64,000 nucleotides of DNA, taken from Gonocerus acuteangulatus. Taxonomy: Eukaryota > Arthropoda > Insecta > Hemiptera > Coreidae. How positions within the stretch are numbered: position 1 is the first letter of the stretch; each line of letters starts with the position of its first letter. The notes beneath the pieces were generated by a model. The model searched no databases, was not told the origin of the DNA, and saw only the letters and a program-made list of their open reading frames with translations. The position numbers and the translations under genes are program-made. Location: NCBI GenBank assembly GCA_946811695.1, contig OX328123.1:42807335-42871334 (forward strand), given 5' to 3'. Below, piece by piece: positions 22,968 to 35,653 of this stretch.

Positions 22968-24405
22968 CCCCCTTTGTTAGGAGATAAAATGCTCTTACAT
23001 TATTGATACAGGCTGTCTTAAATACATCAAGTCAACATTAACAATTGTGCGTCTCCTTCACCCTCTTTATTGAGGCTTGGAAACATCACAAGCCTAGTTG
23101 CTGTGAGGCCAAAGTCGGTAATTTATACAAATCAATTTTAAGAGTACATCAAAAAAGAAAATAACTTAAAAGAAGGAAAAACAAACAAATACAAATAAAA
23201 AAAATAAAACAAAACAAACAAATAAGCATTACAAGTTACCGTATTCTAAATACCTAGGTAAATTGATTATCATTAAAAAAAATGTATAAAATTTATTCCT
23301 TTTTTTAGATTTTAAGATAGGATAAGATTAACATAAATGCAGGTATAAGAATATATAAAATAAATAAATAAAAATTTGCTTACATATTTGAGAATAAATC
23401 TTAAGCTCAATATTAGAAAAAAAAAACAAAAAAAACATAGAGTTTGCTGGACGATTAAAACAGTAGGTTGTTCGTCCTTAAATTCTTTCTATTCCAGTCC
23501 ATTAAATTGATTAATTATTGGGTTGGAAGAATGTAAACCATTCAAAAAGGACGAGTACATCGTTTGTGAATGCCCCAATATTTTTATTTTATTTTTTTAC
23601 GAAGCCAGTGAAAATTAAGGTGATTTCAATCCAATTCAGGCGTCATAACTATCAACCAAACATTGTACTAAGAAGCCTTCGAAGGAAGTTTAGGCGTTTA
23701 TTGGCGAGTTCTGAATGTTATGTTACTAGAATATTGAAAATAAAGAGTTTAAAAAAAAAGGAAGAAATAAATTAAGGTCGATTAATTAATAAATTATGCT
23801 GAACTATCGCAAGTAATTGTGTTTTTTTTTCTGTATACCTTCACAAAATTAAATACGCGTAAAGCTTTAAATGACAACCTAAGGGTTTTCAAATTTTCCA
23901 GACACCATTATGGTAAGAACATCATTGGGTCTCTGAACAATCAGAAACGCGACCAGTGTTTTTTTAATGTTTTTTTCTTTGTGCAAAAAAAAAAAAGAAC
24001 ATTGGTAACGAACTAATGTTCATAAAGATAGGAGGGTTAATAATATTTTTGAAAGCTTAGCTTTTAGTCAGTCGACTAGCAATGAGTTATTTTCTAATCT
24101 ATCGGTAGAAATGTTGAAAAATATTTGTTGTCACTGTTAAAACGTGTAGCCATTAATTCAGTTTCAGCTATATAAAGGAGAATTATGACCTTGTTTCCGC
24201 TCCTTTGTGCGGACTCACTCACCGAACGCTACGTTCGACGTTCACATCTTCTGTAGTCAATCAATTACTACATTTTATAGTTGCGACTGATATTTGCATC
24301 CATGTTCAATACGACAGGAAACTGTTTCACAAAGACACAGCATTGAGTTATTACTAACAATAGTTATTAATAAGACTGTAAACTGAGTTCTGAAAAAAAT
24401 TAATG
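22966..24405. other. no recognisable gene
   Basis: AT- and A-rich sequence with short open frames at 23518-24016. No supported gene or element. Confidence 0.35.
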
Positions 24406-24413
24406 ATGTATAT

Positions 24414-25813
24414 CATGGGCGTAAATAAGGGGGGGGGCTGAGGGGGCTGCAGCCCTCCGAAATTTTGATTTGAGCAGTAAAAATTAAACCCTTAAAATAA
24501 ATTAAATAAGATCATTTAGTTCATAAAACATATTCTACTTTGAGTGTAATAATGTTTAAGTTGGCTAAAATTCTTCCAAGATCTAAATTATTAGTCTACT
24601 ATATATTTGTCAAATACCACTCACTCACTCACTCATCTATCAACGCCCAGCCCAAACCGCTCGACAGAAAATTTTGAAATTTTGCATGGACACTTCCTAT
24701 ATAACGTAGGCGCTCGCTAAGAAAGGATTTTTTGATATTCGTATTTTTAAGCATTTTAAGGGGGGTTTAAAGTTTGAGTTGGTTAGAGAAGGCAAGCCTA
24801 GGCAGCCTGCGTTGCTAGGACGATAAAGAACAGCTGTTACCTTACATTATCTATCTCATAGTTTTATTTCTAATTGAGGTTAATTTCAACTATGATGGCA
24901 GACCTTGAATTACTAGAAATTAACTGTCCCTCATAGAGTTTTAATTGCGTTTCTTTTCTGCCTGTCCCCGTCAGATAGGCTTGCCATATTTTTGGAGAGT
25001 TAAACCGAGACACATTAATATGCGATGGGCATACCAGGGGTGGGGGATAAAAAGAGTACAAATTATAAGCAAAATGGTTGGTGTGTTTTAAGCCTAGCAA
25101 CTAACGGGAAGGGGGAATCCTGAACTGTTAGTCTACCCAAACCTTAAAAATAAGAACGGAACTTTTTTTGCTACTTGATTTTCTTAAAAAAATCTCTCAG
25201 CCAAATAGTAGTGTCTGGCAGCTGGCAGCGCGCTGTGCAGGTAGTTTCAGCGTTTTACAGTTAGATTACTTCTCATTTCTTTGACACTGTGAGCAGTAGT
25301 AAAAATGTTGATTGTAGAAAAGTAACCGATTTAAAAAAGGTTCTTATAAACATGAATTCATTACTTTTTACATCTTACAGCCTTTTCCGGGACATTGATA
25401 AAACTGGGCGGGACACCGAAACAATTGCAAAATACCGGGACAGTCCCGGTCAAACCGTGATGTATGGCATATCCTTAGGTTTTCCAGGCGAGGTAATAAT
25501 ATCCGGAACCCTTGCACAGCCTCCTCGCCTATAACCTTGGTAATACTCGCAAATATATTGGGTGTTACCATATGACTTCTTGGAAACATAGACTTTTAAA
25601 TTTTAACGCCCATTGAATAAAATATAGTATGACGGGAAACGTGCTGTAATAAACTGCACAGAATTGTATAGTAACGTAATTTTAATGAAACATTATTTAA
25701 CGCAATAAAATAACTACTTATCTGCCTTGACGAAGCACGGGTATTCAGCTAGTATTCCATAAACCGGAAATGGTCCCAGACCCCTACGAAATTATTTTCT
25801 ATATACGACCATA
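24414..25813 (+). mobile_element. G-run MITE, copy C, split by a Helitron
   Basis: The two ends (24414-24594 and 25753-25813) together make one member of the 5784-6035 family. They are flanked by ATGTATAT on both sides (24406-24413 and 25814-25821). The left end carries GGGGGGGGGCTGAGGGGGCT. The 1158-bp insertion interrupts it at TTAG^TATTCC, a junction that is uninterrupted in copy F at 39680-39940. Confidence 0.8.
24595..25752 (+). mobile_element. non-autonomous Helitron
   Basis: The insert starts TCTACTATATATTTG and ends TTCAGCTAG directly before a T. It has no target duplication and no inverted termini, which is how Helitrons end (5' TC, 3' CTRR). The early text has TCACT repeats followed by AACGCCCAGCCCAAACCGCT, a leader seen in many arthropod Helitrons. 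No Rep/helicase coding is present. A diverged second copy is at 57585-59157 on the minus strand. Confidence 0.75.
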
Positions 25814-25821
25814 ATGTATAT

Positions 25822-26334
25822 TTATTCTTGTCTCAGCCTCTCAGGATGGAGAAAAAAACTTTTGCCGAATCAAAATGTATATTTCTTACTTCGATGACGT
25901 TTGATACAGAAATGCATCGTCCAATTTACAATATGGAGCTCGGCAATATTTTGATTTATTCTTTGATAAACATCATGAGGTAGTGTGGTCAGTACAATGC
26001 TTTGGTCGCCCGATATTCGCCTTTGCAACTCCTTATTAAACGCTGGGCAGGCCTAGGGATGGTATGGGACCCCGATTAGGCCCCTCGAACAATGACATTG
26101 ACTTGATACTCGTCATTTAACTTTTCCTTATCATTTAACTTTTCCCATTCTTTTCCTTTTCTGTTTTTTTTTTTTACCAACGTTATATTATTGATCGGGA
26201 CTTCCAGACTGCGCCATGAGGTCAACCTCATAAGCGGGTTTCCTCCCTATGGGAGGAACCGCGCTAAAAGAATAGGTGAGGAGGCCCCTAAACTTCACAA
26301 TTGTCACAAATTATAATATAATAGACAAAAACAG
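25822..26334. other. spacer with repeat fragment
   Basis: At about 26205-26285, GGGACTTCCAGACTGCGCCA...GGGAGGAACCGCGCTAAAAG is an end fragment of the 3375-4560/37560-37925 family. Part of a worn SINE body may lie at 25980-26060. Confidence 0.4.
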
Positions 26335-26633
26335 ACCACAAGGGCCCTGAGGGGCAAATACTATAGAGGTATCTGAGTCATGACCATACGGCACACTAGG
26401 GAGATAGTGTGGTCAGTACTATGCTCCGGCCGCCTGATTTTCCCCTTGGCTGCTTCGACTGTTAGGGTCATTAGCACAAAGGTACCCATTAATAAATAAA
26501 TTAAACGCTGTGTTGGCCTAGGGACGGTCAGGGAGGCCGAATCCAACCCATGAACTTAGTACATTCTCGAGATTTGAACTCAGGTCCTCCAGCATATGAG
26601 TCCAGTGCTCTACCACTGAGCTAACCTCGCCCC

Positions 26634-26634
<1 letters not shown>
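26335..26634 (-). mobile_element. tRNA-derived SINE
   Basis: Minus-strand copy with head TTAGCTCAGTGGTAGAGCAC, B box GAGTTCAAATCTC and the same body as the copy at 15145-15505, including GGCGGCCGGAGCATAGTACT. It abuts a (TA)n array at its 5' side. Confidence 0.8.

Positions 26635-26635
<1 letters not shown>

Positions 26636-26698
<63 letters not shown>
26636..26698. repeat. (TA)n microsatellite
   Basis: Pure TA array between a SINE head and the repeat at 26700-26815. Confidence 0.9.
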
Positions 26699-26699
<1 letters not shown>

Positions 26700-26704
<5 letters not shown>

Positions 26705-26815
26705 TTTGTATGTTTGTCTGTTTGTTCATTATACAAATCCACACCTTTTGACCTATTTTGACCAAACTTCGCACACATATACGTCTTGATCCGTTTATTG
26801 TCAGAAATAGCCATT
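26700..26815. repeat. interspersed repeat, relative of 1385-1612
   Basis: Contains ACAAATCCACACCTTTTGAC and CCAAACTTCGCACACATATA, a diverged match to the units at 1385-1612. Confidence 0.5.
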
Positions 26816-27200
26816 TTCTTTCCAGTGTTGCCCCTTCTTCTAAGAAGAAGGCCAATACAAAAGGTTTTTTTTTTTTTTTTTGCGAAAAGTTTTTCTTTTG
26901 CGAAAAAAAAACTTTTTAGTTTTAAACTTTGTTTCTTTATCTAAATGGTAGCTTTATATTCTCAGATTTTGGACAAATATAATATAAGATCATATTTTTT
27001 AAGATCAATTTTCTTAATATTGGGCAACACTTGGCTCTAACCAGAATTTGAACTAATAGCGTATAAGTAAGTATATCATACAAATGTTCTGTGTTTATCT
27101 AATCAGAATTTGGACAAATATCATATAAGTAAGTATTAATTTTTGTTTACAGAACTTTAATAATTTAAATACTTTTCTTGAGAGATACATTTATATCTGT

Positions 27201-29480
27201 GTGGTAGAAGAAAGGTTACAATATCTGTTATATAATGTCTTGCTGTTTGTGTTAACTAATGCAAATAGCATTATAGACTATTTTATATACAGCAGAAATA
27301 TCAGAAGATATTTTAGAGATGTAAAAGTCATAAGAGGGGCAGAAAAAGGGTCAGACCATTATCTCCTGATAGGAGACACCCAAATCCTCCAACCAAGGAA
27401 AACTTTAAAGAAGAAATATATGAAAATAGACATTTCAAAGCTGCAAAGACCAGAAAAGAAAATAGAGTACGCAGAACTCCTGACTCAGAAACTCCAGAAT
27501 TGCACAATGGATAGAAATGTGGACACCATATGGGCAGAGATGAGAAAAGCTATCCTAGAGGCAGCGAAAACCGTTTGTGGAACAGCAGTGATCTCCGCTA
27601 AAGTAAAAAGAACAAAGTGGTGGAGTGAGCGAGTCAAAGCTACAATAGCAATGAAGAAGCTGGCCTGGAAAGCATACTGCAACACTAAAAGTGCAGTGGA
27701 CTGGGAACTCTACGTCATGACGCGTCAGGAGAAAGAATGAAACCAAAAACGTAGGTAGAGTGGCAAAGAAGAAGAGCTGGGAGGAATTTGGACAGAGCCT
27801 CCAAAATGATTACAAAGAAAACAAAAAAAATCTTCACGAAAGCTATTAAGGCATTGAAAGGGAAGACCAATAAGCCCATAAGGAATATAAAGGATGAAGA
27901 AGGACAACTGCTGACTAGAGATAAGGAAATCCTGAAGAGATGGAACCGGCATTACGCTGAAGTGTTTTCCAGCGACAACGAGGAAACAGCGGCAGACAGG
28001 GTATTACCAGAAGAAGACTATGACGATATAATCTGGGAACAGGATGTGGAACAAGCTCTAGAAAAGCTAAAGACCGGCAAAGCAGCAGGGAGGGATGGTA
28101 TTGCTCCAGTGCTTATCGAGTTTGGAGGGCCAGAACGGCAGAAATACCTACAGGGCCTCTTTCAAACACCTCTTTCTCAAAAAACTGTGCCCAAGGAGTC
28201 GGAGTATTACATCCTCATACCTATACACAAGAAAGGAAGCTCCAGCGACTGCAAGAATTGCAGACCTATATGTCTCTGCCAGGTGGTTTACAAGCTCTAC
28301 ACATCCATCCTTGAACGAAAGCTGAGAGAAATCGTAGAAGGAAACATCGAAGATGAGCAGGCTGCATTCGGACCGCGCCGCCAGACCCAGGACCATATAT
28401 TCTCTCTCAGGCTTTCCTTGATATAAAGGCGGCATTTGATTCGGTCCCTAGACAGGAAATATGGGCAGCTCTAACCGCAAAAAATGTACCAAATGCTCTA
28501 ATAGAGGCTATAAAATCTACTTACCGCAATACTAAGGGCTTAATAAGATTAAATGGAAAGGAATCCAAACCCTTCCAAATGAAAAAAGGTCTAAAACAAG
28601 GAGATAGTCTTAGCCCTCTACTGTTCATCGTACTCATGGATGAAATCCTAAAAATATGCAAGCGGCGAACAGCAAGGACAGTTGTTGGGAAGTGGAATAT
28701 GAGGACAATCCTTGCTCAAGCAATGGTTTTTGCAGTTGACATTGTTCTCATTACAGATTCAAAAGAAAACCTGCAGCAAGCAATCATAGAGTGGGAAGCT
28801 GAGCTGGATAGAAAGGGAATGATGCTCAATGCAAGTAAGAGCAAGGTAATGTGTATTGGGCGGAATGAAGAAAATGTGGAGATCCGATGTAGAGGAGAAA
28901 CCCTAGAGAGCACTGAGGAATACACCTACCTAGGGACTGTCATCAGCAGGAATGGAAAGATTGATGGGGAGGTTTCCAACCGGATCAAGAAAGCTAGTAA
29001 TGTCTACTACCAACTATGTAACACAATTGCCGGAAAGAGGGAAGTGGACAAAAACGCGAAGCTGCACATTTTCAAGGCTATATACTTACCTACTCTACTC
29101 TATGGAAGCGAAAGCTGGGTCCCACTGGACAAGCACTGGAGCGGAGTAACAGCCGCAGAAATGAGATATCTGAGGAGAGTGGCTGGCCGAACCAGAAGAA
29201 AGATGGTCAGAAATCAGCGAACAAGAGAGGACCTGAGAGTTTCAGCTGTAAAAGAAGCGGTTGAAAAGAGGCAGATGAAATGGTTTGGCCACCATTGTCG
29301 AATGGAGAAAGATCGGGGTCCCAGGAAGTTTTTCGAAGCTAGGCCAACTGAAAGAGGCCCCCGGGGCAGACCCAGGTTGACATGGGCTGAATGACATGAA
29401 GGCGCTGGCATGGACTGAAATGCGTGGCTGGCATGGACTGAGGCACCTCCACGCTGAAAGGCACAAGGAGGAAGAAGAAG

Positions 29481-29485
<5 letters not shown>
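27201..29485 (+). pseudogene. RTE-like LINE, 5' truncated and inactive
   Basis: Three frames (27201-27740, about 27735-28426, about 28418-29394) together give the end of an AP endonuclease (NSIIDYFIYSRN, then GSDHYLL), a linker, and a reverse transcriptase with LKTGKAAGRDGI, DIKAAFDSVP, GLKQGDSLSPLLF and KVMCIG. The C-terminus GRPRLTWAE follows the pattern of the RTE clade. The catalytic FADD box reads FAVD (codons near 28730), so one metal-binding Asp is lost. With two frameshifts this makes the copy dead. The 3' end is AGGAAGAAGAAGAAG, consistent with the short repeats that end many RTE elements. Confidence 0.8.
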
Positions 29486-29516
<31 letters not shown>

Positions 29517-29862
29517 TTATGAGCATCCATGCGCATCTAAGGCGTTTCGCTCCAAACAGTTATTGCATATATACATCTAAAAACAAATGGTATACATCCA
29601 AATATATATACACATACATACATATACACACATACATATATACATATACATATATACACATATACATACATACACACATACATACACACACACACATTTA
29701 TATATATTACATCTATCATTATACATCTATAAACAAATTATATGTAGAAATGACAATATATTCACATCTAAAAACGAATAGTATATACAAATGACAATAT
29801 ATATACATCTAAACATCTAAAGACAAATGGTATACATATATACATTTAAAAACAAACAATAC

Positions 29863-29917
<55 letters not shown>

Positions 29918-30150
29918 CAAATGGTATTATTTATATACATCTGGTTGATCAATCGGATTACACAATTAGACATAGTTACTAATTCATTAATTACATGTTA
30001 TCGTTCTTTACAGTTTACCAAGTGGCGTAATACCTTCCTTATGTTTTTTATTGCAATTGTTTGAATATAGTATTGAGATGGGGTAAAGAAAAAAAAAAAA
30101 AAAGAAAAAAAAAAAATAAAAAGAAAAAAAAAAAAAAAAAAAGGGGGGGG
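29486..30150. repeat. simple-sequence region
   Basis: Poly(T) at 29486-29514, ACATA/CACATA-type repeats at 29598-29712, (TA)n at 29863-29912, and an A-rich run ending in GGGGGGGG at about 30089-30152. It lies between the 3' ends of two converging LINE remnants. Confidence 0.8.
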
Positions 30151-30159
30151 GTGAAAGTG

Positions 30160-32217
30160 TTAAATTTTTCTATACATATTAATAGTTTTGAGGTGTGTAA
30201 GGATTGCTGGTATGTGTGGACTGCTGTCAGTAAGTAATTCGGTCATGTCATACGGTAAGTCTAGATTTTGACGTTGTCGGCATTCTGTTAGTATGTGTTT
30301 TACGGTTAGTTCGGTGTTACAGATTTTACATGTAGGCTTTTCTTTTTTAGTCATTAAGTACTCGTGTGTTATTCGTGTATGTCCAATTCTGAGTCTAGTT
30401 AGTACTACTTCTTCTCTTCTGTTTTGTCTGTGACTGGAAGGCCATTCCGCGATGTTCCGTTTTATTTGTCGCAGTTTGTTGTTGGTAGATAGGTTTGTCC
30501 AGTCATTTTGCCATTTGTTTGTGATTTGGTGTTTAGCCTGTCTCGTAAGGTCTTGGTAAAAAATGTCTAGTGGTTGAATTGTTAAGTCTTGAGTAGCCAA
30601 TTTTGCTTGTTCGTCTGCAGTCGTACTAAGTCCTAGGTCTTCATGTCCTGGCAGCCAATATATTGTTGTATGTATGCCTGAAAGTTGTAAATTGTAGATG
30701 TGTTGTTTGATTTGGATTGCTTTGGGATGTTGACTATATAAGTTCTGTAATATGTGTAGTGAACTGAGAGAATCTGTACAGATGATAATGTTTGTGTGTT
30801 GTGATGGAGGAGTGTTAGTGAGGGCAAGAAATATTGCATGGAGTTCAGCTTCTAGTATATTGTACAGCGCCGGGAGTTTTTGCTTGTAGATAGTGCCATT
30901 TACAATAGCTGCCGATCCAATGCCGTGTTTTGAATTTGAACCATCGGTGTATTCAAGGATGTAGTTAGTTTGTCGATTTAAGAAGTCCAAGAAGTTAGTT
31001 TTGTATAAATGTTTGGATAATATGTTTGACTTTTTGTACTTGGAGAGGGATGTGTCTATTGTGAATTTAATGAGCCATGGAGGAGTGAGTGAAATGGTCT
31101 GTTTCTGTATTGGTTCTGTTTGTAGATTTGTAATCTCCTCTATTTCTAAGCTTCTTATAGCAAGAGGTCGGGCATGCTTGTTATTTATTTGGTATTGATT
31201 AATATTAGGGTTTTCTATGATATCCCTTGTGCAGGATGGCTGAGGGAGAGACTTAATTTTGTAGTAATACTTTGCAATTAAGTATTTTCTTCGGATCTCT
31301 AGTGGAGGTTCTACTGCCTCTACGTTCAGGCTGCATATTGGGCTTGATCTGAAGGCACCCAGTGCTAGACGTAGTCCTGTGTTTGATATTGTGTTAAGCA
31401 TTTTGAGTGTAGTGGGCTTGGCAGATGAGTATGCTACGCATCCATAATCCAGAAGGGACCTGGTGTAACATCGATAGAAGTTTAGCAGTACTTTTCTGTC
31501 TGGACCCCATTTAGTGTTTGCTAGAACTCTCAAAATATGCAGAGATTTTTTACATTTAACGAGAAGTTCTTTTAAGTGGGGAACCCATGTGAGGTGTTTG
31601 TCAAAATGAATTCCTAAAAATTTTATTGTTGTTGTTTTTGTAATGTCTGTATCGTACATAGTAAGTTGGTAGTCTATGTTCCGTCTTTTCTTTGTAAATA
31701 ATATAGATTTTGTTTTGGTTGTCGAGAACTTCATACCTGTTTTGTCGTTCCAGAGTGTAAGTGTATTGATTGCGTTCTGTATTCGGTCTTGGGCTTGTTC
31801 AGTGGATTTTGAAGTGTAGAATATTAAAAGATCGTCAACATACAGGCTATATTCAATGTCAGGGGGTATGTATTCGACAATTGTATTCATTCCAATGATA
31901 AATAGGGTTGTACTTAGTACGCCCCCTTGAGGTACTCCCGTCTCTAGTTGATATATATCGGAGAAACAGTTGCCATTCCTTACTGTGAAAGATCTTCTAG
32001 AGAGAAACCCAGCAATAAATGCCAAAGGTTTTCCTCCTATTCCCCATTCAGAGAGTTGTTTGAGGATAACATCTTGCCGGATTGTGTCAAAGGCTTTATT
32101 TATGTCAAATGAGACTGCTAGGAGGGATTTTTTATTTGTAAATGCGTTAAGAATAGAGTTTTCTAGTCTAACGATGTGGTCGGTTGTCGAATGATTTGTC
32201 CTGAATCCACATTGGAA
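30160..32217 (-). pseudogene. I-like LINE ORF2, 5' truncated
   Basis: One uninterrupted minus-strand frame of about 685 codons, entered near 32217 inside the reverse transcriptase. It has QCGFRTNHSTTDHIVR, FDINKAFDTIR, GVPQGGVLSTTLF, YVDD (SLYVDDLLIF), then an RNase H domain (YTDGSNSKHGIG, ELHAIFLAL, CTDSLSSLHIL, WLPGHEDLG) and a zinc knuckle [17 protein letters not shown]. The stop lies at 30162-30160. RT plus RNase H plus this C-terminal knuckle fits the I group of LINEs. The core residues are intact, but the endonuclease, ORF1 and 5' part are missing, so it cannot move by itself. It is the youngest-looking LINE piece here. Confidence 0.85.
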
Positions 32218-32782
32218 TTTGAAGAGAAGAAGAGAAGAGAAATTTGGAAGAAGAAGAGAAGAAGCTGTTTGTGTTTACAATAAATGAATATGAATTTGAC
32301 ATGCTTTTGTGACTCTCCCACACTTTAACATCGTAGCAGTAACTGGTTTTTAAGTAAAGTTGTAAAGTGAAATGAAAGATGGCGAAAAAATGAAATGTTT
32401 ATACTGGTATTTGATGAAGAGGGTTATAGTATATGGAAAAAACGCTTAACATTGTTTTTGAAACTGATGAAGTGTGTAAATGTCATTGAAAAGGCAAAGG
32501 AGACCAAAGTTGGTGAAGTTTTGTGATTTTATAAATTCTAAGAATTCTGAATTCCATTCAGACGGTATTAAAAAGTTACCAACACAGGAGAAATGTATTA
32601 AGAGGATGGGAGACTATTTTGATTAAATGAACACAGTTACAAAATACTATTTTTTGTTTTTAATTTCTTGTTTAGTGCATCAAAATACGTCTTAGAGCAA
32701 CATGTAAAAAACAATTCGGTGAGGAGGCCCCTTAACTTCACATTTACCTAATTTTTATGTCTACATTATTGGACATTCCAAG
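32218..32782. other. spacer
   Basis: Starts with GAAGA-rich sequence at the LINE truncation point. The text TTTAGTGCATCAAAATACGT at about 32674 recurs near 36760 and 58550. No gene seen. Confidence 0.4.
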
Positions 32783-33020
32783 CATGGGGGTATATAAGGC
32801 CCCCCCCCCGAAATTTCGTTTTGTTGAGAAAATTTCATGTAAAAAAAGGCCCATACAACGAAAAATGTCTTCAACATTTACCCTGGTCTACTATGTGCCC
32901 AGAAGACCTTAAAACCCACTATTTTACACTAAAATATTTAAACTTTTCCCTATGCTCCAAATGCCTAGGTGCAACCAGCCGCCCCCCCCCCCCCAGAAAT
33001 AATTTTCTATATATGCTAGT
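32783..33020 (+). mobile_element. G-run MITE, copy D (worn)
   Basis: Starts CATGGGGGTATATAAGGCCC and ends AATTTTCTATATATGC, with a run of 14 Cs near the right end. The terminal CCCATG is lost, and no target duplication can be seen. Confidence 0.6.
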
Positions 33021-33395
33021 GTTTCCGAGAGCTTTTCTCTTTCACTTACCATAATTTCGCAACGGTTTTCGAGATATTTAATAACTTAAACTGCTGGTAT
33101 TTCATAATACAATACACATTATTTTTTTACTTTCTCTTTTAAAAATGCATTCAATATTTATACTTGTTTTGTTGAAAATCACCGCCCATAAAAACATCTT
33201 TGAAGTAACATTTTTACGAATGTTTATATAAGGCAAGCCAAAATATGTTATAAAATATTTTTTCGCGTGAATAACATTGCCTGAAAGTCGTTTTTTTTCT
33301 AGGAATTTTGAAAGTAAAAATATTTTTTTAGCATGCATTCTGTTATGCTCATGTCTTAGGCAACAAAATTCTGTGATAATTACATTTGTGGGCAT

Positions 33396-35502
33396 TTGTC
33401 CTTACGCTCAAGCAGACCAAAAACACGCCTTCCTTTCCATCCGAAGCCTCAACTCTCAGACATCATCCTTAATCTCTTGTCAGCTAAGCGACAAGGAAGA
33501 GCTTGCTGGCAGAGGACTCGTTACCCATCTGACCACACTTACTCGCCTCCTAAAAAAAGCCTTATCCAAATTCCGATCCGAAACCTTCAATGATTGCCTC
33601 CATTCACTCACCTCTGAAGACAACTCTCTCTGGGAAGCCACCCGCAAAATCCTCAAATTCCATACCGTTCCTCAATCTCTTCAACGGAGTTTGGGCCAGA
33701 AGTGATGAAGATAAAGCCGAACTATTTGCTTCCCACCTGGAATCTACTTTTTACCCTCATCCAGAAACCAGCTCCCCCCGAGACCTAGAAATACACGATT
33801 ACCTCAATAGCCCTCTTCCACTCTCCCTTCCTCCTAAAGCATTCCGTCCTGCAGAAGTGAAATATATTATCAGACACCTTCAAGGAAATCTCCCGGTTAT
33901 GACCTTATAACAGCCCTGATCATAAAAACTTTTCCTCAAAAAGCAATTATATTCCTCACTTTCATATTGAACTCAATCCTAAGAACTACCCACTTCCCAA
34001 ATCTATGGAAGCACTCTATAGTAATCCTTATACCTAAACCCCAGAAATCTCCCAAGAATCCATCTTCCTATCGCCCCTATCAGTTTGCTCCCAATCATGT
34101 CTAAGATATTTGAAAAACTTCTCCTAAAAAGAATTCTGTCCACAATCCCCCCAAATTCCTAACCAAATCACCAATTTGGTTTTCGTCCTCAGCATTCAAC
34201 CATCCAACAATGCTTCAGCGTTGTTGACACCTTATCCCATGCGCTTGAAAGTAGAAACTACTGCACGAGTGCCTTCCTCGACGTCGCTCAAGCTTTCGAT
34301 CGTGTTTGGCACCTGGAGTTGTTATACAAAGTAAAGCGCATAGTTCCTCACACATATTTCCTAATCCTGCAATCCCACCTATCAAACCGCTCTTTCCAAG
34401 TAAGATCTGGTTCGTCACTGTCCAGTTCCCATCCTATATCCTCCGGAGTACCACAGGGAACTATTCTTGGTCCCCTCCTTTACCTTTTGTACACCGCAGA
34501 CATCCCCACCCACCCCAGTACCCACTTAACCACATATGCTGATGATACAGCCATTTTTTCCTCCTCTCCTAATCCTGTAACTGCTTCCTGTCACCTACAA
34601 GAACATCTGGAGTCTATCAAGCACTGGTGCAACAAGTGGAAAATTAAGGTGAATCCTCAAAAATGCTGCCAAATTACATTCACCCTCAATAAGAGAGCAT
34701 GCCCTCCAGTCGTCATATTTAGCCACGAACTCCCCATATCCAATGAGGTGCGCTACCTGGGATTATTACTGGACAGTAGACTCACTTGGAACCCACACAC
34801 TCGACTGAAAAGACAGGAACTGAACAGGAGATACGGACTCTTACGACGACTACTGGGACCTTCATCAAAACCGATAATACACAACAAACTCATTGTATAC
34901 AAAACCATTATTCGACCTATTTGGAGTTACGGACTTGAACTCTGGGGAACAACTAAAACGTCTAACATACAGAGAATACAGGCATTCCAATCCAAAGTCC
35001 TTCGCAAAATAGGCAACGCTCCTTTTTACGTTTCCAATAAAACTCTTCATAATGACCTCAACATCCCCTTCGTTCAAAAACCAGCAAAATCCCGTTCCCT
35101 AACCTCTCATTCAAAATTATCTTTCCGTCCCAATCCCAGAGCACAAACTCTTTCCTCCCAAACGCACCCAAAAAAACTGCTTAGAAGGCTCAAGAGACAT
35201 TGGCCTCGTGATCAATTAACTGACTAAAGACAAAAAAGCATTCCAAAGTAGGAAGTGCCAATATTGATTGGCTCCTTCCAAAAGTGTTATTATCATTATT
35301 TCTTACTCAATGTTTCTTTTTATTTACTTGTTTTTATTTACTAATTTTTTTTTAAATTTATTTATTTTTTTTTTACTTATTTTGTCAGTTTTATTAATCA
35401 ATTTCTGTAAATACTATGATTTAAATTGTGAGCAAACTTAATTAATGTACTTTAAAATGTGCAGATGTTAAATAAACGTATTAATTATTAAAAAAAAAAA
35501 AA
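33396..35502 (+). pseudogene. jockey-like LINE, 5' truncated and broken
   Basis: The plus strand carries an eroded linker (33396-33910, several frameshifts), a damaged stretch with NPSSYRPYQF-like and FLDVAQAFDRVW motifs around 34070-34310, then a long open frame to 35227. That frame has GVPQGTILGPLLYLLYT, the intact active site TYADDTAIF and the jockey-type end RYLGLLLDSRLTWNPH, SYGLELWG and NAPFYVSNKTLHNDLNIP. A poly(A) tail ends at 35502. The frameshifts and truncation make it inactive. Confidence 0.85.
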
Positions 35503-35605
35503 TGTCCTTACATCCTCAAACTTCCGTGTCTGTCTTATGCTTAGCTGGGTAATTTTTACGTTTTTGCGTGATTATAGTATATATATCTTTATATATAAAC
35601 ATATA

Positions 35606-35653
<48 letters not shown>

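Noticed and set aside
29396..29794. 132-codon plus-strand frame
   Set aside because: It consists of translated poly(T) and CA/TA simple repeats.
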